Position numbers and translations under genes: made by a program
Assembly (NCBI GenBank): GCA_018897155.1
Contig: JAHILE010000040.1
Span: 1-64,000 of the forward strand
Direction of reading: 5' to 3'
From: Nanoarchaeota archaeon
Lineage (GTDB): Archaea > EX4484-52 > LFW-46
Length of the DNA: 64,000 nucleotides
Shown: positions 35,817 through 45,233 of the stretch, piece by piece
How positions within the stretch are numbered: the stretch's first letter is position 1
Layout: every line of letters begins with the position of its first letter
The notes under the pieces: model-generated
What the model was told of the DNA's origin: nothing
What the model saw: only the letters and a program-made list of their open reading frames with translations
Databases searched by the model: none

Positions 35817-36407
35817 TCAAACCAGCCGTATGCCGTCGCGCTTTACCTGCTCCACTACGCCGCCTGTGGTTTTTTCAAATTCAATTTCTGTGAAAAAATG
35901 CGGCTGTATCTCGCGCCCGAATCTAATCTCTGCGCGCTCGCCTATTTTTTCAAGCAGTATTCTTTCTTTTGCCGAAAGCTCCTTTTCAGTAATTATCGCC
36001 ATATCCACATCAGAATCCGCCCTGTACGAGCTTTTTACAATCGAGCCGAACACATATATTGCGGATATCTCGACGGAATCCGTTGCCTGCCGCACATACT
36101 CCCTAAGAATCATTGCGATTTTCGGGCTCATGTTGTTCAGGTCTTTTCGCTCGCTCTGGATTATTTCAGCGGCCATGCGCGCGTATTTATTTGCCATATT
36201 CATGCGGTAATATGTTTTATTTCCTGATTTTTCATAATCAACTATGCTGTTATGAAGAAGGATTTCCATCGACCGGAAAATGGCGTTTCCGCCAAGCTTT
36301 GTTATTTCTTTTATCTCTTCTTTTGTAACGCCCTGTCCCGGAGCTTGCGCAAGAACAACTAGCGCGCGCCACACCGCCTTTGACCCGAAAACAATATCAA
36401 CCAGCAT
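35817..36407 (-). CDS. MNT-type nucleotidyltransferase with winged helix
   Basis: A 196-residue protein with an N-terminal winged-helix half (VTKEEIKEITKLGGNAIFRS, YEKSGNKTYYRMN) and a C-terminal minimal nucleotidyltransferase: YVFGSIVKSSYRADSDVDM contains the GS...DxD motif. It overlaps the HEPN gene by 11 bp. HEPN-MNT pairs are known type VII toxin-antitoxin systems in which the MNT protein neutralises the HEPN ribonuclease by AMP or oligo-AMP transfer. The winged helix may add self-regulation. Confidence 0.85.
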   Translation of the reverse strand: MLVDIVFGSKAVWRALVVLAQAPGQGVTKEEIKEITKLGGNAIFRSMEILLHNSIVDYEKSGNKTYYRMNMANKYARMAAEIIQSERKDLNNMSPKIAMILREYVRQATDSVEISAIYVFGSIVKSSYRADSDVDMAIITEKELSAKERILLEKIGERAEIRFGREIQPHFFTEIEFEKTTGGVVEQVKRDGIRLV

Positions 36408-36882
36408 TGAGCAGCCCCTCCATGATTTTTATGAACGGCTCTGCGATATTTGCAATGAACCAAAGCGCTTTCTTTGAATAATCGATATTTTTAGACGATG
36501 TCTGCTCGGAATAATATTGCGCTTTCCCGCGCTCCTTTTTTCCAGTTATGAGCAGATACGGCACCGAATCGGGTTCAACGCCGGCTATTTCATCCTCTGC
36601 TTTTTCAAGAAGTTTTATGACTTTTTCTTTCTCCTCTTTTTGCTCAAAAACATTTTTCAGTTCATCAATAGTTTGCCTGTGGGTTTCGGATCCGGAAATC
36701 TTGAGGTTATGAATATTTCCAAGATAAAGCTTTGCAATATCATGCATCGCATAGTAACTGCAAATTATCGCCCAGCGCGGATGTTCTTTAATAATTTTTT
36801 CTGCCAGCCGAAAATCATCCTTATACGCAAATTCATGAAACTCAAGCCATATCTTTCGCTCAACTTCTGTAAGATTTGTCAT
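36397..36882 (-). CDS. HEPN-domain protein, partner of the MNT gene
   Basis: A 161-residue helical protein. The core CSYYAMHDIAKLYLG matches the HEPN helix that usually reads SYYAxFHAAxALL. The classical RNase motif R-x4-6-H is not clear: RWAIICSYYAMH places R and H 10 residues apart, so activity on RNA is uncertain. It is the first gene of the pair and overlaps the MNT gene. A direct repeat lies 115-170 bp upstream. Confidence 0.75.
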   Translation of the reverse strand: MTNLTEVERKIWLEFHEFAYKDDFRLAEKIIKEHPRWAIICSYYAMHDIAKLYLGNIHNLKISGSETHRQTIDELKNVFEQKEEKEKVIKLLEKAEDEIAGVEPDSVPYLLITGKKERGKAQYYSEQTSSKNIDYSKKALWFIANIAEPFIKIMEGLLNAG

Positions 36883-36911
36883 TTTTAATCATTCCTCCAT
36901 TACAATGGATT

Positions 36912-36940
36912 AAAATCATCTCGCTTTGCTCGAAGCTTTT
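36912..36940 (+). repeat. Dispersed hairpin-rich repeat, copy 1
   Basis: 29 bp (AAAATCATCTCGCTTTGCTC followed by GAAGCTTTT) that match 23 of 29 bases at 60970-60998 and, more weakly, 41017-41044. All copies lie between genes and next to AAGCTT-containing inverted repeats. Probably a decayed extragenic palindromic element. Confidence 0.5.
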
Positions 36941-36996
36941 AAACCTTCGTTCAAAAAGCTTGAAATTGGCCTTTATGCCATGCAATTTCATGAGTA

Positions 36997-37051
36997 TATC
37001 ACTTTTATGATATTATATTCGCTTATTTATATAGTTTATCACTTTTATGAT
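36997..37051 (+). repeat. Two 15-bp direct repeats upstream of the HEPN/MNT pair
   Basis: TATCACTTTTATGAT occurs at 36997-37011 and again at 37037-37051, 40 bp apart, in the otherwise empty 213-bp gap before the HEPN gene. The spacing of about four helical turns suits a regulatory site, possibly for the winged-helix MNT protein. Confidence 0.5.
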
Positions 37052-37095
37052 GAATTTGCATCACTTTTTGTGCAGACGTGCGTTCCAATAATCGC

Positions 37096-37539
37096 TTATA
37101 TTTCTTTTCGCAGTATAATAATTTCGCCGATATTTTTATCGCGCTTTTTTTCAATCTCCTTATAGCCGAGCTTTTTGTAAAACTTGTCTGCGGTTATACT
37201 TGACGGCAGCTCGACAAAGGAATATCCTCTGTTCTTAACTATTTTTTCGGCATGTGCCATCAGTCTTGTGCCGATTCCAATTCCATGAAAGGTTGGATTG
37301 ACAAAAAGATTAAAGACGTGGTTATTTTCTATGCCGACAATCCCGAAAATTTTCGCGTTTTCCGCTGCTACAAAGATTGCTCTTTTTTTAGAAGCATCAA
37401 TTAATCTTTTTGGAGAATACTCATCACACAGATATTGAATTGCTGATGGGGGATAATCTTTGCTGTTGACTTCAACCAACGCTTTTCTGATAAGATTTGA
37501 AACTTTTCGCGCGTCTTCTTTTTTGAATTTCCTAATCAT
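37096..37539 (-). CDS. GNAT-family N-acetyltransferase
   Basis: A 147-residue acetyltransferase. The acetyl-CoA binding region is VNPTFHGIGIGTRLMAHAEK (with G-x-G-x-G/A pattern), preceded by the strands VAAENAKIFGIVGIENNH and followed by FYKKLGYKEIEKKRD. Its ATG overlaps the PolB stop codon (TGATG), so it is translated in one operon with PolB. The substrate is unknown. Confidence 0.88.
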   Translation of the reverse strand: MIRKFKKEDARKVSNLIRKALVEVNSKDYPPSAIQYLCDEYSPKRLIDASKKRAIFVAAENAKIFGIVGIENNHVFNLFVNPTFHGIGIGTRLMAHAEKIVKNRGYSFVELPSSITADKFYKKLGYKEIEKKRDKNIGEIIILRKEI

Positions 37540-40082
37540 CACTTCTTCCCCCAGCTTCCAAGCCCCTTCTGCTTTGCGCGCCCGAGTAAATCGTCTTCTG
37601 TCACGCCGAAAATGTGCAAGACGCGCAATGCTGCAGGCACAATCTGGTTGTTGATGTAATACTCCGGGTCGTAATTCTTTGCGTATTCAGTCAATTCCGC
37701 GCGATCGCTGATAGAACCGCTTCCTTTTGTAATGACGTATTCGATTGTCTCGCCGACCCGAATTTCTTTGCCGCGCGCGTTTGCCTTCTCAACCGCTGCA
37801 ACATGCGGGCCGCGCTGGACATAATGCTTGAGTTGCCGCGTAAGCTGCGTATAGACGCGCAACTCAGTCAAAGGCACTTTCTCAAGCTTTACTTCCTGCA
37901 CGATTTTTTTAACATACTCGACAGCTTCTTTCTGCCGTTTATTCAGAACCAAGTCAAGCACTTTTTCTTGAGTATCTTTTGCAAGCCTTGACCAGTCCCT
38001 GCGCACTTTTTCAAATCCGCGAATTGTGATATTGCCGTCTTTGTCTATCAGAGCATATCGCTTTTTCGCCCCACCCTCGCCGGCTTTCTTTGAAACAAAA
38101 ATTCCGCGCACATAAATTCCCTGCAAATCAAGCTCCATTATTCCAGGAAGTGTTGCATTCACTTTCTGCAAAAAATTATGCGCCTCAACTTCTGTATTTT
38201 TGTCGATGCGCAAAAATAAAGAATCCGTATCGCCATATAGCGCTTCAAAACCCTGCTCCTCTGCCATTGCAATGACATTCTGTATATAGTTTCTGCCGAA
38301 TGCAGTGACTGCTGACGCACATTCCCTATTATACCATCGCGAGCCGGCAAAGCCAAGATACCCGTACATTGCGTTGCTGACTGTCTTTACCGCGAACTGG
38401 CGCGCATTCAGTTCGGCATAATCGCGGCTTTTCTTATCATGGAATTTCATCTTTTCCTTTATGTGCTTTCTTTCCTGGAAAAGGTCTAAAAGAATTTCCG
38501 GAATAAACCCTTTTGTATTTGTACAAAAATGGCTTCTGCTTCCAGGAATTTTATTTTCCTGCCGGTCCTTACAGCACGAACAATTCAGCGTCTCAGGATC
38601 TATGTTGTGTGAGACAATTATGCTTGGATACAATCCCCGAAAGTCAAACACGGCAATATTTTCATGCATCCCTGCTTTCGGCTCTTTGACAAAGCCGCCG
38701 GCAAACTGCTCCATATCCTTTCGGTCTCCGATTTCCTCTGACGATGGCCGATTCGGCACAACCACATTCATCTGCGATGCTTTTTTTATTGCATAGCTTT
38801 CAACAAGCTGGCCGTAAGTCATTCGTGACGCATCGCTTGGCAATTGAGCAGTGAGATTTGACAGCTCAAAAATATTCGGCATTATCCGGTCTGCAAGCTT
38901 TAATGTAAGCAGTGAATCCTGCATGCAATAATCCGCAAGCTCGTGAAGCCGCGTCTTCTGTGTCCAGGCATCTTTCAGCTCATCCCAGGTGAATCCTTTT
39001 TTCCCTTCACCGACTAATTCCATTGCCACACTATCAAGGGATAGCGTTTCAGAACTCATTGCCGGGGACATCACCCGGGAGATGAAATTGAAAAGGTCTA
39101 TATGCGGCATGCCTTTAAGAGTTGCGGCCTTTATTCTTCCTTTTTTCTGAAAGGAGAGTGGATTACCGTTCCTGCCGGAAATGATTTTCTCCTTAAGGTC
39201 TTTTGCTCTGGAATCAAGCACAACAAAATCAAACCCGTCGCCATTATACGTAACTATGAAGTCGGGGTCAATAGATTTTATCTCTGAAAAAAGCGTTGAC
39301 ATAAGCTCTTTTTCTGATTTGACAAAAATTTCTTTTTCAAATCCGTTTTTCTCATAGCTTATGACCTTTGCGCGCCCGGCAGATGATGCAAAACTCGCCA
39401 TGATTATCTTCTGTTTTTTATCCTCGTCAATTGTTTCAAGATCAAATGCAACTGTCTTTAATCCATTATGAAATGATTCTGTTTTTGATGCAGAAACGTT
39501 TTTTGCTAGAATAACAATATCTGCAGAATATCCAAAACGTTCTGCATTTTCCTTCTGCAATACCTCTGTTCCTTCTGCACAAACCCATGTAAGTGGCGCT
39601 ATTTTTTTGTCAAGAAAATACCGCTTGTAAAAGGATATATCATATTCGCGCACTTCTGCTATTTTTTTTGACACTATCGGATTAGTTTTTACAATAGATT
39701 TCAGATGCGGTATGTGTGCGGGAATGTTTGCAAAAACTTTCAAGATATGGCGCTTGTCAAGACCAACAGTTTTCTCAGAAACATCAACAGATTTTACAGA
39801 AATGTCCCCGCCAGAAACAGCAGTTTCATCGCCGCCATTTGCGGTTTCATCAAACACTCTTTCAGGAGTTCCTTTCACAATTATTTTTTCAATAGCTGAT
39901 TTCAACAAAAGCAAATCCTCGGTCGTTAGCCCCGGCCTTGGCACAACATAAAAATAAGGATAGAATGAGTTGTCAAGAACTATTGCAGACTTTCCTTCAT
40001 GCGTCCTTCCGTAAAGCCTGACATGCGGCTTTCCATCTAGCACAACATAATCTGCGTCGATTACGAAAATATCAAATACCAT
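37539..40082 (-). CDS. polB: DNA polymerase family B
   Basis: Replicative or repair polymerase of 847 residues with 3'-5' exonuclease. Exonuclease motifs: FDLETI (Exo I), YNGDGFDF (Exo II), YCMQDSLLT (Exo III). Polymerase motifs: DFRGLYPSII, KTVSNAMYGYLG and YGDTDSLFL. The C-terminus KQKGLGSWGKK is a PCNA-interacting (PIP) sequence. The start at 40082 (MVFDIFVIDADYV) is canonical; the frame extends to 40211 but overlaps the GGGP synthase gene. No intein. The GNAT gene follows with overlapping codons. Confidence 0.97.
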   Translation of the reverse strand: MVFDIFVIDADYVVLDGKPHVRLYGRTHEGKSAIVLDNSFYPYFYVVPRPGLTTEDLLLLKSAIEKIIVKGTPERVFDETANGGDETAVSGGDISVKSVDVSEKTVGLDKRHILKVFANIPAHIPHLKSIVKTNPIVSKKIAEVREYDISFYKRYFLDKKIAPLTWVCAEGTEVLQKENAERFGYSADIVILAKNVSASKTESFHNGLKTVAFDLETIDEDKKQKIIMASFASSAGRAKVISYEKNGFEKEIFVKSEKELMSTLFSEIKSIDPDFIVTYNGDGFDFVVLDSRAKDLKEKIISGRNGNPLSFQKKGRIKAATLKGMPHIDLFNFISRVMSPAMSSETLSLDSVAMELVGEGKKGFTWDELKDAWTQKTRLHELADYCMQDSLLTLKLADRIMPNIFELSNLTAQLPSDASRMTYGQLVESYAIKKASQMNVVVPNRPSSEEIGDRKDMEQFAGGFVKEPKAGMHENIAVFDFRGLYPSIIVSHNIDPETLNCSCCKDRQENKIPGSRSHFCTNTKGFIPEILLDLFQERKHIKEKMKFHDKKSRDYAELNARQFAVKTVSNAMYGYLGFAGSRWYNRECASAVTAFGRNYIQNVIAMAEEQGFEALYGDTDSLFLRIDKNTEVEAHNFLQKVNATLPGIMELDLQGIYVRGIFVSKKAGEGGAKKRYALIDKDGNITIRGFEKVRRDWSRLAKDTQEKVLDLVLNKRQKEAVEYVKKIVQEVKLEKVPLTELRVYTQLTRQLKHYVQRGPHVAAVEKANARGKEIRVGETIEYVITKGSGSISDRAELTEYAKNYDPEYYINNQIVPAALRVLHIFGVTEDDLLGRAKQKGLGSWGKK

Positions 40083-40117
40083 ACATATATTTGCACTCAA
40101 AGAATTAAATGCCTGAT

Positions 40118-40894
40118 TCATTCTTTTTCGCCATGTATTGCCTTTGCAAATTCCATTGTTCTTGCAAGCGGATCTGCCGCATCCTCTATTTTTGTCCCAA
40201 TGTGAATGCAATCGGCACCGACCTCAATCAACGCCTTTGCCTGTTCTGGTGTTTTGACGCCACCAGCAATCACTATTACAAGATCCGTCGCCTTTCGTAT
40301 TGCGGTCACAACCTCAAGCGGAACATGAACCGAGGCACCTGAACCTGATTCCAGAATCACAAAACGCATACCCATGCACTCTGCTGCCAAAGCATATGCA
40401 ACAGCCACATCCGGCTTGTCGCGCGGAATAAGGTTTGCCTCACTCACCCAGCCGACGGTCTGGCCAGGCTCAAATATCAGGTATGCTGTCGGAATCGCCT
40501 CTACATTATGCTTTCTGATGAATGGCGCACCCACGGCCTGCACTCCGGAAATCCAGTACGGATTCTCCGAATTCAAAACAGTCATAAAATATATCGAATC
40601 GGCATGCTTTGTAAGCGCTGTCGCATTACCTGTAAAAAGATGAAGCGGCAAAGAACAAGTTTCCTTTATTCCCTTTCCGCAGAGATCTATCAGCGCCTCG
40701 GTTCCCATAGACCCCCCAAGCATTAGTATATCCGCTCCGCCTTTTTGAAGCATCTTGGCAAGTTCAACTGTTTTTTCGGGCGCGTATTTGCCGGGATCAA
40801 GAAGACCCATGAACACTCCCCTGCCTTTGGCGCGTATGTCTCTGATATGCTGCTCAACGCTGCCTTTAAAAGTATGTGATTTATTGCCATTCAT
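40118..40894 (-). CDS. Geranylgeranylglyceryl phosphate synthase
   Basis: Makes the first ether bond of archaeal membrane lipids from sn-glycerol-1-phosphate and GGPP. A TIM barrel of 258 residues: FMGLLDPGKYAPEKTVELAK at the first strand, LMLGGSMG, YFMTVLNSENPYW, AYLIFEPGQTVGWV, VILESGSGA, and the phosphate-binding end VIAGGVKTPEQAKAL...GADCIHIGT. Divergent upstream region of about 200 bp holds inverted repeats. Directly in front of polB on the same strand (35 bp). Confidence 0.93.
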   Translation of the reverse strand: MNGNKSHTFKGSVEQHIRDIRAKGRGVFMGLLDPGKYAPEKTVELAKMLQKGGADILMLGGSMGTEALIDLCGKGIKETCSLPLHLFTGNATALTKHADSIYFMTVLNSENPYWISGVQAVGAPFIRKHNVEAIPTAYLIFEPGQTVGWVSEANLIPRDKPDVAVAYALAAECMGMRFVILESGSGASVHVPLEVVTAIRKATDLVIVIAGGVKTPEQAKALIEVGADCIHIGTKIEDAADPLARTMEFAKAIHGEKE

Positions 40895-41016
40895 AAGTTT
40901 TTGTTGTAGCCGAAGGTTTAAAAACGCAAAGATTCAATATTTTGTATGCGAAACTTGGCATTGATTATGCCAAGCTTTTCATTTTGAGGCCGTAGAGCCC
41001 TCAAAAGCTTGACACG

Positions 41017-41044
41017 AAGTCCTCTCGTTTTCCCTTGAGGCTTT
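41017..41044 (+). repeat. Dispersed hairpin-rich repeat, weak copy
   Basis: AAGTCCTCTCGTTTTCCCTT followed by GAGGCTTT resembles the repeat at 36912-36940. Just upstream, TTTTGAGG and CCTCAAAA (about 40983-41006) form a hairpin flanked by AAGCTT sites. The whole gap 40895-41099 contains no gene. Confidence 0.35.
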
Positions 41045-41099
41045 ACAATCATCAAATTGTAAATGGCATGATTTTTTCGATATGTATGGTGGCTCAAAA

Positions 41100-42038
41100 A
41101 TGAAAATTCTGATAACCGGAGGCGCGGGTTTCCTTGGAAGGCGGATTGCAAAAGAGGCAAAAAGGCGCGGCGCAGATGTTGCTGTTTTTACCCGAAATTC
41201 CGATAAAGAGCTTGAATCTCTTGGCATAAAGATAATTGCCGGAGATATCATGAGCCGCGAACAATTAAAGCGCGCGTTTGCCGGCTATGATGTCGTATAC
41301 CACCTTGCTGCAGAAATTGATGAATCATCTAAGGATTTGTGGAACATTAATGTTGAAGGCACGCGAAACGTGGTCCGGGCATGCAAAGCGTCCGGAATAA
41401 AGCGGCTGATTTTCGCATCATCTATTGGCGTTCTTGGAGGATCGCAGGTGCAGCTTACAGAAGATTCGCCTCATGCTCCTGAAACCGCATACGAAAAAAC
41501 AAAAGCTGCTGCGGAAAAACTAGTTGTTGCTTCCGGAATTCCATACACTATTGTACGCATGCCGCCGATTGTCGGCCCAAACAAGACGTGGCAAAAAATA
41601 TTTGATGCTGCAAAAAAAGAATATCCAATTATCGGCTCCGGAGAAAATTACTGGGCTCTAGTATATATCGATGATGCTATTGAAGCGCTTCTCAAAATGC
41701 TTCGCCAGATAGCAAAAAACCAGGTATACAATATTGCGGAAGCAGAACCTCATAAATACAACGAAGTCTATTTCACAATCACGCGCGTACTTGTTTGCCC
41801 TGCGCCCGAGAAGCACATGCCCGTATGGATTGCAATAATTGGGGCTTTTTTCTACGAATTAAAATGCAAACTCGCGCATAAAAAACCAAGCGTCACACTA
41901 ATGATGGCAAGCATCAAGCGGCTTACAAGCAACCGCATCGTTAGCATAGAAAAGGCTAAGCGCGACCTTGATTATTCGCCGAAATACACGCTTAAGGATG
42001 CGATGAGTAAAACTGCGGAAGGGCTGGAAAAAATATAA
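41100..42038 (+). CDS. NAD-dependent epimerase/dehydratase
   Basis: An extended short-chain dehydrogenase of 312 residues. N-terminal Rossmann motif LITGGAGFLGRRIA (GxxGxxG), DVVYHLAAEID, the catalytic YEKTK (YxxxK) with upstream Ser in FASSIGV, and the C-terminal substrate domain ending YSPKYTLKDAM. Likely a nucleotide-sugar epimerase or dehydratase for surface glycans, in keeping with the many sequon-rich surface proteins; 3-beta-HSD-like activity cannot be excluded. ATG 41100 is chosen because of GGTGG at 41087-41091. Confidence 0.85.
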   Translation: MKILITGGAGFLGRRIAKEAKRRGADVAVFTRNSDKELESLGIKIIAGDIMSREQLKRAFAGYDVVYHLAAEIDESSKDLWNINVEGTRNVVRACKASGIKRLIFASSIGVLGGSQVQLTEDSPHAPETAYEKTKAAAEKLVVASGIPYTIVRMPPIVGPNKTWQKIFDAAKKEYPIIGSGENYWALVYIDDAIEALLKMLRQIAKNQVYNIAEAEPHKYNEVYFTITRVLVCPAPEKHMPVWIAIIGAFFYELKCKLAHKKPSVTLMMASIKRLTSNRIVSIEKAKRDLDYSPKYTLKDAMSKTAEGLEKI

Positions 42039-42063
42039 GAAGCAAAATAAATCTCCAAAAAGA

Positions 42064-43398
42064 TTATTGGCATAAATAATCGCTGCCACGCAATTCTTGC
42101 ATGTTCAAAATTGCCTTTGAAATATGTTCCTGAGTGCCGATGTCGGGTCGGTGATATATTGCTCCTCGGACTCCTGAAAAACCGGCCTCTGCATTTTTTT
42201 CTGCCGCACCAAGATTGTCTCCCACACCCAAAAATCCAAATGCCCTTGATTTTGTCAGATATAAGTTTTCGCCGCTTTCATAGACATTTGCATAAATTAA
42301 TTGCGAATTGCCGGGCTTCTGGATGATTATAGCCCGATCAACAACTGGGTTTCCCGGATATCCTTCGGGAACGCCATATTTGAAAACAGTTGCCTGTTTT
42401 TTGAATTTTACGTTTTCTTTATTGAGCTTTCCATTCACAATCGCATTGAAAACATCAAGAATATCATTTTTAAGAAGCGGAAGAACATTGATAATTTCGG
42501 AATCTCCGCCGCGGGCATTGAATTCGATGACTGAAATCCCTTTTGCAGCGGCCATGAACTGACCGTATAGAATCCCCTGATACGGAATGCTTGTTTCTTT
42601 CTTTATCGCACCGGCAGTATCAGCCATTATTTTTTTGGCACCATCATAATCCGCTTGCGTCATGAACGGCAAAATGTCTTTTGAATCATTATATGAACCC
42701 ATGCCGCCGGTGTTCGGGCCTTTTTCCCGGGCACGCTTCTCATCCTGAACCGCAGGCCCAAAAGCAAGAGTATCCCCGTCGACAAATGCCTGAAGAGTAA
42801 ATTCCTCGCCGCGCAGCCTTTCTTCAATCACCAGATCAGATTTTTTCAAAACTTCCGCGGCATACTTTTTTGCGCCGCCAATATCAAAATGATCCGGAAA
42901 AAGGCGAACGCCTTTGCCGCCTGTCAAGCCTGCCGGTTTTATGACCGGGTCAATATCCTGCGAAATCAATTCATCGATGTACGCTCCAACATCAAATGCG
43001 GTGTTTTCATTTTTTCTGAAAATGCAATACTGCGGATTTCCCGGAATGTGGTGCTTCTCCATTATGGATTCTCTGGCCCATGGCTTGTTTGTTTCAATCT
43101 GCGCAGCAAGCTTTTTCGGCCCCACTGTCGGAATGCCTGCATCCCAAAGCAAATCAGATATGCTTGCTGCAAGCGAAGTTTCGCCGCCAATGACTGCAAG
43201 CTCAATTTTTTTCTTCTCTGCATAATCAACAATTCCGCAATCATCTTCAGAAATAATCTTAAAGCCTTTGCATAATTTCGAAATGCCCGGATTCCTTTTG
43301 CTCATCGCTGCATAAAGTTCCGGTTCATTATAACTGCTAGAAATCACTTTGGCAAATTCGTGCTCCCGCCCTCCGCTTCCAACCAGGAGAACTTTCAT
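42064..43398 (-). CDS. purD: Phosphoribosylamine-glycine ligase
   Basis: Second step of purine synthesis. ATP-grasp enzyme of 444 residues: MKVLLVGSGGREHEFA at the N-terminus, VIKPAGLTGGKGV (ATP loop), EERLRGEEFTLQAFVDG, and GPNTGGMGSY, EFNARGGDSE near the metal site. ATG 43398 has GGTGAT six bases upstream. No other purine gene is in the window. The last gene of a possible Nop5-fibrillarin-purD run (15 bp gap). Confidence 0.95.
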   Translation of the reverse strand: MKVLLVGSGGREHEFAKVISSSYNEPELYAAMSKRNPGISKLCKGFKIISEDDCGIVDYAEKKKIELAVIGGETSLAASISDLLWDAGIPTVGPKKLAAQIETNKPWARESIMEKHHIPGNPQYCIFRKNENTAFDVGAYIDELISQDIDPVIKPAGLTGGKGVRLFPDHFDIGGAKKYAAEVLKKSDLVIEERLRGEEFTLQAFVDGDTLAFGPAVQDEKRAREKGPNTGGMGSYNDSKDILPFMTQADYDGAKKIMADTAGAIKKETSIPYQGILYGQFMAAAKGISVIEFNARGGDSEIINVLPLLKNDILDVFNAIVNGKLNKENVKFKKQATVFKYGVPEGYPGNPVVDRAIIIQKPGNSQLIYANVYESGENLYLTKSRAFGFLGVGDNLGAAEKNAEAGFSGVRGAIYHRPDIGTQEHISKAILNMQELRGSDYLCQ

Positions 43399-43413
43399 GC
43401 ATATCACCTCAGA

Positions 43414-44052
43414 TCATTTCATCTTCCCAACCATAAAGCAATGGTCCTTTTCAAGAGGATCAAGTTCTATCTGTTCAAGAATATTAAACATCTTTGAAAG
43501 CTTCGCGCGCTCTTCTGCATAAATCTGCTGCGGCTTTTTTGCGACATTTATGCTTCGCGCCTTTACTGCAATCATCATCCAGCCCTGCGGCTTAAGGAAG
43601 ACTTTTGCATTGCGCATAATGATTTCAGACTGGTCCGGCTGGGCAACGTCGCAGTAAACCAGATCGACTTTCTCAACAATCTGCGCGTAATTCTCAGGCA
43701 TCCTTGCATCATCAAGAATCGGCGCGATATTTTTCCTCTGCCTTGCAAGCGGAATTAAATCGCGCATAGAGCGGCCTGAAAATTCTACGGCATAAATTAT
43801 TCCGTTGCGCTCAACAATGTCAGAAATATGACTCGGCGTTGTTCCTGTGCTTGCGCCAAGATAAAGTATCTTCATTCCTTTTTTTATCGGAAAGTTCTTC
43901 AGGCCCTTGACAAGCGCCGCCCCGAGCTTTGAGCTAGTGGGGTCCCAGACGCGCCATTCCTCCTTTCCCTTTCGCATAATGCGCTCTCCGTAGACTTTTT
44001 TTCCGTTCACAAGATTTTTTGTCGCATAGTCGCGCCCGAATTTTTGCATCAT
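43414..44052 (-). CDS. flpA: Fibrillarin, box C/D rRNA 2'-O-methyltransferase
   Basis: Catalytic subunit of C/D guide RNPs. SAM-binding motif ILYLGASTGTTPSHISDIV, then YAVEFSGRSMRDLIPLA, catalytic KAR in VKARSINVAKKPQQIY, and EQIELDPLEKDHCFMVG. 212 residues, full length. It follows Nop5 by four bases in the standard archaeal nop5-flpA operon. Confidence 0.97.
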   Translation of the reverse strand: MMQKFGRDYATKNLVNGKKVYGERIMRKGKEEWRVWDPTSSKLGAALVKGLKNFPIKKGMKILYLGASTGTTPSHISDIVERNGIIYAVEFSGRSMRDLIPLARQRKNIAPILDDARMPENYAQIVEKVDLVYCDVAQPDQSEIIMRNAKVFLKPQGWMMIAVKARSINVAKKPQQIYAEERAKLSKMFNILEQIELDPLEKDHCFMVGKMK

Positions 44053-44056
44053 AAAA

Positions 44057-45097
44057 TCATTTCCCTCGCTTCATTTTCGAAAGTTCTGCATCAAGCTCTC
44101 TTTTGTATTCCGCACCCACTGGCTTGCCTTTGTAAAAATCAACTTTTATCGCCATCGACAGCTTTGATGCAAGAAGGCGCGCCATTTTCCCTTTCCTCTC
44201 AAACGGCGCCTGCTGAACATAATTTGTCTGGAACAGTATGCCGTATTTCGGCGACTTTCCGCCGGTTACGAGATGGCGGAACAGCGCTTTTTCCGCGCCA
44301 AGAATCTGAATTGTAGATGACGGGAATTTGGCAAGCTTAACAAGCGAGCCGGCAATAGCCAGGAGCCTTGCCGCAATCACGCTTCCAATAATAGCCGTTG
44401 TATTCGGCATGATTTCTTTTAATCGCGACTCGACATATCCCTCTATTGATTTTCTCTGTGCATACATTGCCTGAAGCGACTTCGCAAGGCTTTGCATCTG
44501 CAGAAGGTCTTTCTTTTCTATATCCGCGCCTATAGTCTCTGAAACATCAATTCCTTTGACATCTTTGCGGTAAAGCTCATCAGCAACATAACTTACCATT
44601 TGCTCGCTGTCCTGCATCTTTTCAAGAAGCTCAGGAAAGTAATATCCATACCACTCGCGCAGGCGTATTGAAAGCAGATTAGTGGTTTTATCCAGCTCGT
44701 CAATCGCATTCACTGCCTGTATGACCAGCTTGTCGTTTGAGAAGTCCGAAACCATCTTTTTTGCGGATAATTCGAGCGCAATAGAAGAAACAAATTCGAA
44801 AAGCATATCCCTTGACGCGATTCCGCTTTTTGATGCTATTGTTTCAAGGTTCCTGCGCAGGTATTCGCCGGCAGGATTCGGAAATTCGTGCTCATATCCT
44901 TCCTTTCTCTGCTCAAAAACGATTTTATCTGCCGCAATTTGCGAAAGAAGCTTTTTTTCGGCGTCGGTTACCGCGTATTCTGAGCATGCGTGCATGCTTT
45001 CAGCGGCTTTTGCGCGGTCAAAAAGGACGTGCCCAATCTCCTTGCCAGATGCATCAACTACAAATACGCCAAGCGCGCAATACGAAACAAAAATCAT
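44057..45097 (-). CDS. nop5: Nop5, C/D RNP scaffold protein
   Basis: Scaffold joining fibrillarin and L7Ae-bound guide RNA. The 346-residue protein has the N-terminal fibrillarin-binding domain, a coiled coil (residues 110-240) and the NOP domain: MPNTTAIIGSVIAARLLAIA, GSLVKLAKFPSSTIQILGAE, KYGILFQTNYVQQAP and GKMARLLASKLSMAIKVD. The start ATG 45097 lies about 30 bp after a TATA-like TTATATATGG on the minus strand; GTG 45106 is the alternative. Upstream of flpA with overlapping translation context. Confidence 0.96.
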   Translation of the reverse strand: MIFVSYCALGVFVVDASGKEIGHVLFDRAKAAESMHACSEYAVTDAEKKLLSQIAADKIVFEQRKEGYEHEFPNPAGEYLRRNLETIASKSGIASRDMLFEFVSSIALELSAKKMVSDFSNDKLVIQAVNAIDELDKTTNLLSIRLREWYGYYFPELLEKMQDSEQMVSYVADELYRKDVKGIDVSETIGADIEKKDLLQMQSLAKSLQAMYAQRKSIEGYVESRLKEIMPNTTAIIGSVIAARLLAIAGSLVKLAKFPSSTIQILGAEKALFRHLVTGGKSPKYGILFQTNYVQQAPFERKGKMARLLASKLSMAIKVDFYKGKPVGAEYKRELDAELSKMKRGK

Positions 45098-45233
45098 GAA
45101 AACCACAATACCTTAATACACTCCATATATAACTATTTTCAAGTTTTTAATGCAGTGCCTAAAAACTATCACACACCATTAGTGCTTTAAATAGCTTTAA
45201 AAATGTATTAGTCAATAAATATGAGAGATACTT

